Assembly (NCBI RefSeq): GCF_023618015.1
Contig: NZ_JAJKBJ010000001.1
Location: 372,001 to 436,000 of the forward strand
Direction: 5' to 3'
Length of the DNA stretch: 64,000 nt
Source of the DNA: Legionella maioricensis
GTDB lineage: Bacteria > Pseudomonadota > Gammaproteobacteria > Legionellales > Legionellaceae
Each line of letters starts with the position of its first letter. The stretch's first letter is position 1. Both the position numbers and the translations under genes were made by a program. Under the pieces are notes generated by a model. That model saw nothing but the letters and a program-made list of their open reading frames with translations, did not search any database and had not been told where the DNA came from. Below, piece after piece: positions 28,094 through 36,499 of the stretch.

Positions 28094-28137
28094 TGTAATC
28101 CCTCACATTAAATAAAAATTAGATACATCTACTTAAA

Positions 28138-28908
28138 CTATGCCACTTGATTTAATAACTTTAATGCATCAGGACTCGGCACTTGTAGTATTTCATCGGG
28201 AGGAATGTACAAAGTAGATAGTGTTGTTAACTCTTGCCTATCAAGTTGCTCTAAATCAAATTCAGATATCTTTGGATGAGTACCAGGATAAAGAGCGGCT
28301 TCGTAAATAATAGCTTTTTTTTCTTTTTTATAGAGCTTGATTAACTTTTTTTTAACAAAATTAAGGGCCTCCAAATTGATTTTATTCGTTGGTAAACCCA
28401 AATTTCCAACCATACCAATCTGGTAAATCACTACATGAGAAGAAGTATCTACTGATTTATCATACAAAAGATATTCTGTAGCATCAAAGGACTGGATACC
28501 TCCAGATGCAGGATCAAATCGAAGATCAGCATATAAACAATCTTGAGCAGAAATACCAGGACACACCACTGTTTTAATGCTATCGCTAAGCACAGATAAA
28601 GCGAGCAAGCCAGGAGTAGCAAACACACATGGATGGCCATATATAACGACGCATAGAGAGCCTACATCTTCTATCGCTCTATGAATATATTGTGCCATAT
28701 TATTATAAGCATTTTCTCTTGATTTAGAGTTAAGGTAGATTGCATCCAGTGACTCTGATGATTTCGCTAATTTACGAATATAACGCTCTAATAAAGGCTC
28801 ATTAACTAAATACAATACCTTGTCACAAGTAGAAATATATCCTTTTGCTTCCTCTGTAATATGAGCTATTGTTTTAATTCCAGTGCCAACTAACGCTAAA
28901 ACTTTCAC
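28138..28908 (-). CDS. Borosin peptide backbone alpha-N-methyltransferase (split type)
   Basis: 256 aa, tetrapyrrole-methylase (SAM-dependent class III) fold. SAM-binding motifs: LVGTGIKTI (about 6-14), YGHPCVF (90-96), CPGISAQDCLYADLRFDP (about 130-147), and the C-terminal STLYIPP. Borosin NMTs place catalytic Tyr, Arg and Tyr as Y-x5-R-x3-Y; here Tyr58, Arg64 and Tyr68 match the spacing of OphMA Tyr66/Arg72/Tyr76. There is no fused precursor, so this is a split borosin enzyme like SonM. It follows the precursor gene by eight bases. Not a corrin or siroheme methylase: no companion pathway genes and the borosin set is intact. It would methylate backbone amides of the precursor core iteratively. 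Confidence 0.88.
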   Translation of the reverse strand: MKVLALVGTGIKTIAHITEEAKGYISTCDKVLYLVNEPLLERYIRKLAKSSESLDAIYLNSKSRENAYNNMAQYIHRAIEDVGSLCVVIYGHPCVFATPGLLALSVLSDSIKTVVCPGISAQDCLYADLRFDPASGGIQSFDATEYLLYDKSVDTSSHVVIYQIGMVGNLGLPTNKINLEALNFVKKKLIKLYKKEKKAIIYEAALYPGTHPKISEFDLEQLDRQELTTLSTLYIPPDEILQVPSPDALKLLNQVA

Positions 28909-28916
28909 TTAAATCC

Positions 28917-29135
28917 CTATTGGGTCACTGGAAAAACATGGGTCATATCGGAATACGGGATCACATGACTCATATCCGAAAAATTCTTTTTATCAGTGAT
29001 TAACTCTCTGATCTTATGGGTATCTGAGTTTTTATATGATTCAACCAAGCTTTTACTTAAAATCCAATCCTCTAAAATCACTGTATCAAGGAGAGGATTT
29101 TTCACCAATGCCTCAACTGCATCTAATAATTCCAT
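28917..29135 (-). CDS. Borosin precursor peptide with two tandem core repeats
   Basis: 72 aa, GGAGGG five bases before ATG 29135. Residues about 1-50 are helical and resemble the borosin binding domain of split precursors. The C-terminus is two 9-residue repeats, SDMSHVIPY (53-61) and SDMTHVFPV (62-70), followed by TQ. Val, Ile, Phe, Tyr and Pro at the repeat ends are the kind of residues found methylated in borosin cores. First gene of the operon, immediately before the methyltransferase. Which residues are methylated, and whether a protease releases the core, cannot be read. Confidence 0.85.
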   Translation of the reverse strand: MELLDAVEALVKNPLLDTVILEDWILSKSLVESYKNSDTHKIRELITDKKNFSDMSHVIPYSDMTHVFPVTQ

Positions 29136-29417
29136 AGTCCCTCCAAAATTTGGTAATCAAAATTTTGCACTATTTATTTTATAAAAAATTTGATCAATAT
29201 CCTATCAATAATCAACTATTATCAAGAATTCTTTTATTTCAAATAACATGTCAGTGCATAGAATATCATTACGGATTGACTCATATTATTCCATAAATGT
29301 ATGTTTTTTTGAACACAAATTATTTTGCGCTTGCCTCAATATCTACGGTTTTTTACTTCCTACATTGTTTAATGTTATCCTCCTCAATCATATGATAATA
29401 ATCAATACGGACTCTAT
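29136..29417. promoter_or_regulatory. Divergent promoter region, borosin operon / ABC exporter pair
   Basis: About 280 very AT-rich bases. On the minus strand TTGATA near 29,192 with a TATAAA-like box about 18 bases downstream is a plausible borosin promoter. No palindromic operator stands out. Confidence 0.3.
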
Positions 29418-31184
29418 TTGACGAGTTTACAGATAATATCCCATTTTTTTCCATTTTTTTGGCCAAAAAAAAACTTTAAAAAAAAGTTTCGGGTCATATT
29501 TTCATTATTTTTGGTTTTCACAACACTTGCCTTAAATTTAATTGTACCCATTTTTTTTAAAGAAATAGTAACTGCATTATCTGGAACGATAAAGACATCG
29601 AGCATGATGATTATCTCACTGCTCTGCTGTTATGGATTGCTCTGGATACTGGCAAGATGCACTGAAAAAATTCGCGAGATGCTGACTTATGTAAACATAA
29701 GTACAACGATTGCAGATTATAGTACTCATGTTTTTGCACATCTTCATGCTTTAAATTACAAATTTCATCTGGATAAGGAAACCGGCAAATTAACCAGCGC
29801 GATTAGTCGTGCACAGCTTGCAATCGCAATGCTTATCTCGAACATATTGTTTCGAATTGCCCCTGTTCTTTTAGAAATTCTATTTGCTTTTTTAATCATT
29901 TGGCACTTCTATGGCTTAAGTTATGGCTTCTACCTCATTATTATTTTGGGAATCTATCTTGTTTTTAATGGACTTACTCAAAAAAAATCTACAAGCCTGC
30001 AGAGAAATTGTAGCCATGCTGAATTAAATGTAAGTGCGGCAATTGCCGATAGTCTACTCAACACAGAAACCGTAAAATACTATAACAGTCAAACTACAGA
30101 ACATAAAAAAATCGACCAATTTTTACAAGAAAGCGTTCATGCAAATACAGCATTATTTAGTGGAATGGGTACATTTTTGGTGATACAAACACTCATTATT
30201 GCGGGTGGTCTTGCCTTTTTGTCCTATAAAGTAGGGTATCAAATTTTAATTGGACAGTTAAGCGTGGGTGACTTTGTTCTGATTAACGGCTATTTATTAC
30301 AGTTATTTGAACCTTTAAGCGAAGCTAGTGTGCGTTGGCGAGATACCAAAAATGATTTATCCAAAATAGAATATTCAGCCTACTTATTAGAGCAAACCGA
30401 TGAAGTGGAACAAGATCATCCTGATGCAAAACCTTTATCCATTACTGGGCCGCATGTTGACTTTAAAAACGTTACTTTCGGTTATCAACCAGCACACCCC
30501 ATTTTAAAAAATGTAAGCTTCGAAGTCCCACCCGCAAAGATGACAGCTATTGTAGGACCCAGCGGATCGGGTAAGTCAACGATTGCAAGATTATTACTGG
30601 GATTATTTGAAGTCACTCAGGGACAAATACTCATAGATGACCAAGATATTACTACTGTGAGCAAGCATTCATTACGCCAACAAATCGGAATTGTTCCACA
30701 AGAAGTTCTACTCTTCAACAATACGTTGAAGTTCAATCTCTGCTATGGTGCTCTAAATACCTCCGAGCATAAAATCAATACCGTAATCCAACTGGCGCAC
30801 TTGGAAGAGATGGTAAAAAAACTCCCCAACGGCCTCGAAACTAATATCGGTGAAGGGGGTTTCAAGTTATCAGGAGGAGAACGCCAAAGGATTGGAATAG
30901 CGAGATGTTTATTGCGCAACCCCAGTATTTTGTTATTTGATGAAGCAACCGCATCACTCGACACGCAAACTGAAAAAAATATCCAGGAAAATATTGAAGA
31001 GCTTGCAAAAAATACAACAAGCATAATCATCGCACATCGTTTGAGTACGATTATTCATGCAGACAACATCCTTGTTTTACAAGACGGAGAAGTCGTAGAA
31101 ACTGGAATGCATCAAGAATTAATCGAGAAAAAGGGATTATATTACTCTATGTGGAATAGCCAGCAGCAAAAGAGTGCGTCATGA
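29418..31184 (+). CDS. ABC exporter subunit, Atm1/ABCB7-like (first of pair)
   Basis: 588 aa. Six-TM exporter domain (about 20-310) plus NBD (about 345-588) with Walker A GPSGSGKST, Q-loop IVPQE, signature LSGGERQRIGIAR, Walker B LLFDEAT and H-loop AHRLST. The N-terminus (FWPKKNFKKKFRV, then NLIVPIFFKEIVTALSG) resembles the Atm1/HMT1 group that exports glutathione-type sulfur or metal conjugates. Start is TTG 29418; no ATG is available before the next stop upstream. Overlaps the second gene by four bases; a heterodimer is likely. Confidence 0.85.
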   Translation: MTSLQIISHFFPFFWPKKNFKKKFRVIFSLFLVFTTLALNLIVPIFFKEIVTALSGTIKTSSMMIISLLCCYGLLWILARCTEKIREMLTYVNISTTIADYSTHVFAHLHALNYKFHLDKETGKLTSAISRAQLAIAMLISNILFRIAPVLLEILFAFLIIWHFYGLSYGFYLIIILGIYLVFNGLTQKKSTSLQRNCSHAELNVSAAIADSLLNTETVKYYNSQTTEHKKIDQFLQESVHANTALFSGMGTFLVIQTLIIAGGLAFLSYKVGYQILIGQLSVGDFVLINGYLLQLFEPLSEASVRWRDTKNDLSKIEYSAYLLEQTDEVEQDHPDAKPLSITGPHVDFKNVTFGYQPAHPILKNVSFEVPPAKMTAIVGPSGSGKSTIARLLLGLFEVTQGQILIDDQDITTVSKHSLRQQIGIVPQEVLLFNNTLKFNLCYGALNTSEHKINTVIQLAHLEEMVKKLPNGLETNIGEGGFKLSGGERQRIGIARCLLRNPSILLFDEATASLDTQTEKNIQENIEELAKNTTSIIIAHRLSTIIHADNILVLQDGEVVETGMHQELIEKKGLYYSMWNSQQQKSAS

Positions 31185-32974
31185 TGAATGAAAATTTCCC
31201 CAGCATCAAAGAAACCATCCACTATCTTTGGCCTTGCATTTGGACAAAGAACAGCCTCAAAGGAAAAATTCACGTTGTCTTGGCCTTCGTATTTATATTG
31301 ATTTCGATTGCACTCAATTTGTGTGTCCCCATTTTTTTAAAAGAAGCCATTAATGCACTCTCTGGACATGCCTTATTTTTAAACAGCACCCCTTTAGTCA
31401 TCATTCTGACTTATGCATCGGTTTGGGGCGCATCTAAAGCTTGTATCACCCTCAGTCAAGTAATAGCTTTTCCTGTAGAATTAGAAGGGGCGAGAAAATT
31501 TTGTTTACAACTTTTTGATCACGTACAAGCACTTTCCACAAAATTTCATAGAGAACGTAAATCAGGCGAAATTCTTACAATCATAGAGCGTTCACACTCG
31601 TCCGCTGTTGATCTTATTGGTCGACCTATTGTGATGATATTGCCGGCTCTTATAGAAATCATTTTTGCTATGATTTTTTTGAGCTATTTTTATGATCCTT
31701 TTTTTGGGTTGGTTCTGTTGTTGATGCTGGTTTCTTATATCTTGCTAAGCTATTACACCGCTCAATGGATTGTAAAATGCAGAATGAAGCAAAACAATGA
31801 AGATGCATCTGCAAATGCTTATCTGGTGGAAAGCCTATTGCATGCAGATACCGTGAAATATTTTAATACCCAACAGGATGAAATCAATACAGCTGCTCAA
31901 AAATTACAAGAAAAGGCCCGTGCCGATACTCGAGCATTAAATTCCGATGCAAAAATTCATCTTATCCAAAATGTCATTGTCGGTATGTGTGTTATTATTA
32001 TGCTCTTACTTGCTGGCAGCCGAGTCATTGCAGGGACCATGAATGTCGGAGATTTTGTACTGGTCCATGGCTATTTATTCATGTTCATGCTGCCATTATC
32101 CATGCTAGGCTATCGAATTCGTGTTACCCGAGATGATTTAGCTCGTTTTCAAACCGCGATTGGGTTACTGAAAATTCCTATTGATATTCAAGACCAACTC
32201 AATGCCAGAACACTTAAGTACAAAGAAGGAAAAATACAATTTGATCACGTCCATTTTGCTTATAATGAACATCGAAAAATTCTTGATGACGTTAGCTTTA
32301 TAATTGAACCCGGTACCACTACTGCAATCGTTGGATCCTCAGGATCCGGCAAATCTACTCTCGCAAGATTAATCTTTCGGCTTTATGATTTGAATTCGGG
32401 GAGCATTCAGATTGATGGGCAAAATATTAGCAGTATCCAACATACATCACTCAGAGCAATACTCGGTATTGTTCCTCAGGAAACTGCTTTATTCAATGAT
32501 ACCTTAAGAAATAACCTAATCTATGGAAATCCGCATGTCACTGACGATGAATTGGCGGATGCATTACAAGCAGTACATCTTGATAGGTTCGTGGCAAAAC
32601 TGCCTGATGGGTTAGAAACCCAAGTTGGTGAGCGCGGATTAAAATTATCTGGTGGCGAAAAACAACGAGTGGCCATCGCTAGAATGCTGCTTAAAAAACC
32701 CAAAATTTTTATTTTTGATGAAGCAACATCTTCACTGGATATGAAAAAAGAGAAAGACATTCAGACCTGTCTCAAACAAATATCGGTCAACACAACAACA
32801 CTTATTATTGCCCATAGGCTTTCTACAGTAACGCATGCAGATAATATTCTGGTACTCGCTAATGGTGTGATTATTGAGCAAGGTACTCACAATGAACTAT
32901 TAAATCAAAATGGTGCATATGCTCAATTGTGGAAAGCCCAAAGTCAAAATAAAATTGACACAGGGTCTATTTAG
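31181..32974 (+). CDS. ABC exporter subunit, Atm1/ABCB7-like (second of pair)
   Basis: 597 aa, same layout as its upstream neighbour: six TM segments (about 25-315), then NBD with GSSGSGKST, IVPQETALFN, LSGGEKQRVAIAR, FIFDEATSSLD and AHRLSTVTHADN. The two proteins are clearly paralogous (both have PIFxKExxxALSG near residue 50). Both NBDs look catalytically complete. Starts inside the end of the first gene (ATGATG). Could serve the borosin locus, but metal or thiol export is the family norm. Confidence 0.87.
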   Translation: MMNENFPSIKETIHYLWPCIWTKNSLKGKIHVVLAFVFILISIALNLCVPIFLKEAINALSGHALFLNSTPLVIILTYASVWGASKACITLSQVIAFPVELEGARKFCLQLFDHVQALSTKFHRERKSGEILTIIERSHSSAVDLIGRPIVMILPALIEIIFAMIFLSYFYDPFFGLVLLLMLVSYILLSYYTAQWIVKCRMKQNNEDASANAYLVESLLHADTVKYFNTQQDEINTAAQKLQEKARADTRALNSDAKIHLIQNVIVGMCVIIMLLLAGSRVIAGTMNVGDFVLVHGYLFMFMLPLSMLGYRIRVTRDDLARFQTAIGLLKIPIDIQDQLNARTLKYKEGKIQFDHVHFAYNEHRKILDDVSFIIEPGTTTAIVGSSGSGKSTLARLIFRLYDLNSGSIQIDGQNISSIQHTSLRAILGIVPQETALFNDTLRNNLIYGNPHVTDDELADALQAVHLDRFVAKLPDGLETQVGERGLKLSGGEKQRVAIARMLLKKPKIFIFDEATSSLDMKKEKDIQTCLKQISVNTTTLIIAHRLSTVTHADNILVLANGVIIEQGTHNELLNQNGAYAQLWKAQSQNKIDTGSI

Positions 32975-33073
32975 GTATTGATCAGGTCAATCAAGTGTTG
33001 AAAACCATTGTTAATTTAAAAAATATTGTTCCAAACTTAATGATCATGCTGTGATACTAATGGAGACGGCATT

Positions 33074-33916
33074 ATGAATAAAAAACAAAACAACACATCC
33101 ATCATTCCCCCTATTTTATATGGTACAGCATGGAAAGAAGATGATACAAAACGATTGGTGCTTCAGGCACTCAACTCAGGATTTCGAGGAATTGATACAG
33201 CCAATCAGCGCAGACATTATTTTGAAGAAGCCGTTGGTGATGCTATTGAGCAATTTTTAACAACCACTCAAAAAACACGCAGTGATTTATTTCTTCAAAC
33301 AAAATTTACTTCTGTACATGGTCAAGATCATAGAAAACCTTATGATGAGTTTGATTCGCTGACTAACCAGGTCAAGCAATCCTTTGCAAGTTCACTTGAA
33401 CATTTACGGACAGATTATATTGACTCCTATATACTTCATGGTCCTTCACTGTCTCATGGTATAATCGATGCAGATTTGGAAATTTGGCAGGCCATGGAAG
33501 AGCTGGTGCATAACTGCAAAGTGCAGTTTATCGGTATTTCGAATGTCAATATTGCACAAGTAGAAGAGTTATATAGAAAAGTCTCTATAAAGCCATCGTT
33601 TATACAAAATAGATGTTTCGCTATCACGCAGTGGGACCAAGACGTTAGGATATTTAGTCAAAAAAACAAGATTATCTATCAAGGATTTTCTTTGCTCACC
33701 GCGAATCAGCAGCATTTATTAATCCCTCACATGCAATCACTTGCTATAAAATATAATAAAACCATTCCGCAAATTATATTTCACTTTGCAAACCAAGTGG
33801 GGATATTGCCTTTAACTGGCACTACAAATCAACAACACATGGATAATGATTTAAACATATATGACTTTGAGCTTTCACAAGAAGAAATTCAATATATAGA
33901 AAATATAGGGTTATAA
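33074..33916 (+). CDS. Aldo/keto reductase
   Basis: 280 aa. TIM-barrel NADPH-dependent oxidoreductase. Catalytic tetrad visible: Asp in GIDTANQ, Tyr in RRHYFEEAVG, Lys in FLQTKFT, His in DSYILHGPS. The C-terminal cofactor region ILPLTGTTNQQHMDND replaces the usual PKS/GxxxxRxxEN pattern partly, so coenzyme preference is unsure. The Asp-to-Tyr spacing is longer by one or two residues than usual. ATG 33074 is preceded by GGAGAC. Substrate unknown. Confidence 0.85.
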   Translation: MNKKQNNTSIIPPILYGTAWKEDDTKRLVLQALNSGFRGIDTANQRRHYFEEAVGDAIEQFLTTTQKTRSDLFLQTKFTSVHGQDHRKPYDEFDSLTNQVKQSFASSLEHLRTDYIDSYILHGPSLSHGIIDADLEIWQAMEELVHNCKVQFIGISNVNIAQVEELYRKVSIKPSFIQNRCFAITQWDQDVRIFSQKNKIIYQGFSLLTANQQHLLIPHMQSLAIKYNKTIPQIIFHFANQVGILPLTGTTNQQHMDNDLNIYDFELSQEEIQYIENIGL

Positions 33917-33926
33917 GTGAACCAAT

Positions 33927-34427
33927 ATGACCATAAAAATTGAAACACCACGGATGCTTTTGCGTTTAATTAAGGATGAGGACTTAGATCAAGTTGCTCA
34001 GCTTCATGCAGACCGAGAAGTTAGAAAATTCTTTCCTGATGGAACACAAGATCGCGAGCAGACTAAGCGAAGAATAACACAGATTATGAGCCTTTATGGA
34101 GATAAAGGATTGCCTGGTTTTGTTATATTCAATAAGGTGACTCATGAATTCATTGGACGATGTGGATTTGGGCCAATTGAAACAGGGGAAATTGAAGTTG
34201 GATACCTTATCGTAAGAAAATTTTGGGGTATGGGTTATGCATCTGAAGCACTAGAGGCACTTCTTGAATGGAGTAAAATAAATATCAATTCTGATTATAT
34301 TATTGCTTTTGCGCCACTCAAACATAGTGCATCACATCGAGTAATGGAGAAGTGTGGTATGGAATATTATAAAGATGCTCTTGGTCATGGTGTTGAGTGT
34401 AAATTTTATCGTTCAAAAAATAAATAA
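33927..34427 (+). CDS. GNAT acetyltransferase (RimJ/RimL type)
   Basis: 166 aa. Opening ETPRMLLRLIKDEDLDQVAQLH is typical of RimJ/L-like GNATs. Acetyl-CoA pyrophosphate loop in WGMGYASEALEAL (Q/RxxGxG/A motif variant), preceded by the EVGYLI strand; later SHRVMEKCGMEY. Acetylates a protein N-terminus or small amine. Ten bases after the reductase gene, so likely co-transcribed. Confidence 0.85.
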   Translation: MTIKIETPRMLLRLIKDEDLDQVAQLHADREVRKFFPDGTQDREQTKRRITQIMSLYGDKGLPGFVIFNKVTHEFIGRCGFGPIETGEIEVGYLIVRKFWGMGYASEALEALLEWSKININSDYIIAFAPLKHSASHRVMEKCGMEYYKDALGHGVECKFYRSKNK

Positions 34428-34449
34428 TTTATAAAACAGGTCAATTAGC

Positions 34450-35232
34450 ATGACAAAAATTACAACAGAAGAAGCCGCGTTAAAATTAGCAGTACTTATT
34501 GATGCTGATAATGCTCGAGCAGCAATTATTGATGGTCTTTTAACTGAGATTGCTGGTTATGGAGATGCGATTGTAAGGAGAATTTATGGCGATTTCACCT
34601 TGCCATCTAGCTCACAATGGAAAAAGGTGTTGCATAAACACGCTATAAAACCAGTACAGCAGTTTGCTTTTACTTCTGGAAAAAATGCAACGGATAGTGC
34701 GCTTATTATTGATGCTATGGATCTACTTTATACGCATCGTTTTGGTGGTTTTTGTATCGTGTCAAGTGATAGTGATTTTACAAGTCTTGCTAACCGTATT
34801 CGTGAAGAAGGGTTGCAAGTTTTCGGATTTGGAGAGAAAAAAACACCAGAGGCTTTTCGTAATGCCTGCAATAAATTTATTTTCACTGAAGTACTACGCC
34901 CTGTAGCACCACCTGATCACTCAATCAGTCAGTCAAAAAAGAGAAAACAGCCTGTTAAACAAGCAAAAGCGAATGAACCCTCAGCACAAGAATTTCCAAA
35001 AGAATTTATTCTAGAGGTATTAAATAACTCATACGATGATACTGGTTGGGCATACATAGGAACATTTGGTGGCTATTTAACTAAGTTAAAACCAGACTTT
35101 GATTCCAGGCTTTATGGTTTCAAAAAGCTAAGTGATTTGGTTAAAGGAAAACCAGAGATTTTTGAAACAGAAGAACGAGTCAATCCTGGATCGAACACAA
35201 AAGTTTTATATTTACGTGGTAGACAACAATAA
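34450..35232 (+). CDS. NYN-domain nuclease with OST-HTH/LOTUS domain
   Basis: 260 aa. NYN (PIN-like) domain about 8-155: LAVLIDADNAR at the first acidic site, DSALIIDAMDLLY, and SSDSDFTSLANRIREEG, which carry the four conserved acidic metal ligands. A basic linker (SKKRKQPVKQAK) leads to an OST-HTH domain (about 180-258, ILEVLNNSYDDTGWAYIGTFGGYL), an RNA-binding winged helix. A putative RNA endonuclease of the LabA/MARF1-like group. Role in the element is unknown; RNA-level defence is one option. Confidence 0.85.
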   Translation: MTKITTEEAALKLAVLIDADNARAAIIDGLLTEIAGYGDAIVRRIYGDFTLPSSSQWKKVLHKHAIKPVQQFAFTSGKNATDSALIIDAMDLLYTHRFGGFCIVSSDSDFTSLANRIREEGLQVFGFGEKKTPEAFRNACNKFIFTEVLRPVAPPDHSISQSKKRKQPVKQAKANEPSAQEFPKEFILEVLNNSYDDTGWAYIGTFGGYLTKLKPDFDSRLYGFKKLSDLVKGKPEIFETEERVNPGSNTKVLYLRGRQQ

Positions 35233-35246
35233 CGTGGAAATGATTA

Positions 35247-35624
35247 ATGAATCTATTAGAAAAAATTGCAGCATTAGAAAATGAAGCTGCTGAATTTGGT
35301 TTTCAGTGGGAAACGACAGATCAGATTATGGCTCAAATCCAAAGTGAGTGTATTGAAGTCGATGAGCATTTAAAAGCAGGAACTAATAATAACTCATCTG
35401 CTTTGCAGGAAGAAATAGGTGACCTATTGCATGCCGTGTTTTCACTGTGTGTATTTTGTAAATTAGATCCCAAAGATACGCTCCAACAAACCGTGGAAAA
35501 ATTTGAGCGGCGGCTTCGCGCTGTCAAAATAATTGCTCATGAAAAGAAACTCATTAATTTGAAAGGACAAACTTTTGATGAGTTAATGTTTATATGGAAA
35601 CAGGCAAAGAGCAGCGTAGGTTAA
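35247..35624 (+). CDS. MazG-like nucleotide pyrophosphohydrolase
   Basis: 125 aa all-helical protein with the EExxE...ExxD arrangement of MazG/dUTPase-like enzymes: ECIEVDEHL (about 35-43), then LQEEIGDLLHAVFSL (about 53-67). Length suits single-domain MazG-like proteins. It would hydrolyse dNTPs or NTPs to monophosphates. Fourteen bases after the NYN gene; last gene of the four-gene plus-strand set. Confidence 0.82.
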   Translation: MNLLEKIAALENEAAEFGFQWETTDQIMAQIQSECIEVDEHLKAGTNNNSSALQEEIGDLLHAVFSLCVFCKLDPKDTLQQTVEKFERRLRAVKIIAHEKKLINLKGQTFDELMFIWKQAKSSVG

Positions 35625-35784
35625 CACTGGGTGAGCATGACTTGTAAATTGGGTAGACGAAATGTAGATTCAGCATAAAATCACAAACGCGCAATTGTCC
35701 TGCGCTTGATAAAATATTTTCATGCTCCATAAATTTCCGTACAAAATTAATGAATAAAATCAACCTATAAAAGAAGACAGCACA

Positions 35785-36036
35785 CCTTTCGCAACTGGTT
35801 GCGGTATGTGTAACCCATTGTATTTATTAAATAATAAATCCATATTTGCAAAAATCGGCCGCGAAACTCTAAATATTTGTTAATTAGCAATCAAAAAGCC
35901 GTATGCAAATGTGCATCACTTTTAAATATTTTGTGAGTTTTATCTGATGCAGATCTGCATACTGACACTCGTAACCATTTGAAATATATAGTCTAATATG
36001 ATCTAATTGTAATTAGGGTGGCGTGCATGGATGCAT
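35785..36036. other. Candidate origin of transfer (oriT) with clustered inverted repeats
   Basis: No gene lies between 35,625 and 36,076. Perfect inverted repeats cluster here: CGCAAC-TG-GTTGCG 35790-35803 (extendable outward to about 14 pairs with two mismatches), ATTTATTA-AA-TAATAAAT 35822-35839, ATGCA-AATG-TGCAT 35903-35916, palindrome ATGCAGATCTGCAT 35947-35960, CTAATT-GT-AATTAG 36003-36016, and TGCAT-GG-ATGCA 36024-36035. The ATGCA/TGCAT motif recurs six times just upstream of an RHH protein gene, as for relaxosome accessory binding sites. No known nic sequence was recognised. Confidence 0.45.
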
Positions 36037-36076
36037 CAGCCAAGTATCCAACATAATCGCAAAAAGAGGTTAAATT

Positions 36077-36409
36077 ATGGCTAGAATTACTGTTACTTTA
36101 CCTGACAATCTTCATAAACAAATAATTAAAATAGCAGGCAAAGAGAATGATTCTCTCTCTTATACAACTACACGGCTTGTTGAAATTGGACTGGTTGTTA
36201 TGAACAGCAAATCTGAAAAAAAAGATGAGCAAAAGACTACAAACATTGAAGAATATTGCCAAAAGCTCATTATTCAAATTAATGGTATCATCAAAGAGAT
36301 TGCCATTGACAAATTTAATTTTGATGATGATAAAATCGTTCAAATAACCCAAGATACCTTAAGTAAATTCAATAAATTAAAGGGTATCCAACAGGAATTA
36401 CTAAGTTAA
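36077..36409 (+). CDS. Ribbon-helix-helix protein, possible relaxosome accessory or regulator
   Basis: 110 aa. Residues about 1-45 have the RHH pattern: strand ARITVTLPDNLHKQIIKIAGKEN then helix-forming SLSYTTTRLVEIGL. The remainder is a charged helical domain (about 55-110), probably for oligomerisation. AAGAGG precedes ATG 36077. RHH proteins next to oriT (TraY, MobC-like) nick-enhance or autoregulate; the upstream ATGCA repeats are candidate sites. Its distance from traI (3 kb) leaves a plain transcription regulator as the alternative. Confidence 0.7.
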   Translation: MARITVTLPDNLHKQIIKIAGKENDSLSYTTTRLVEIGLVVMNSKSEKKDEQKTTNIEEYCQKLIIQINGIIKEIAIDKFNFDDDKIVQITQDTLSKFNKLKGIQQELLS

Positions 36410-36499
36410 GCTTTTCTCATTATTATATTTTTAACATAGCTGTTTTAAAAAGCTAAACTCTCATTTGAGCTAGGTTACCCCATACATAGAAGAGGTAAA

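Noticed and set aside
28138..28908. Methyltransferase as a cobalamin/siroheme biosynthesis enzyme
   Set aside because: Borosin-specific Tyr-Arg-Tyr spacing and an adjacent precursor with core repeats fit better; no tetrapyrrole genes are nearby.
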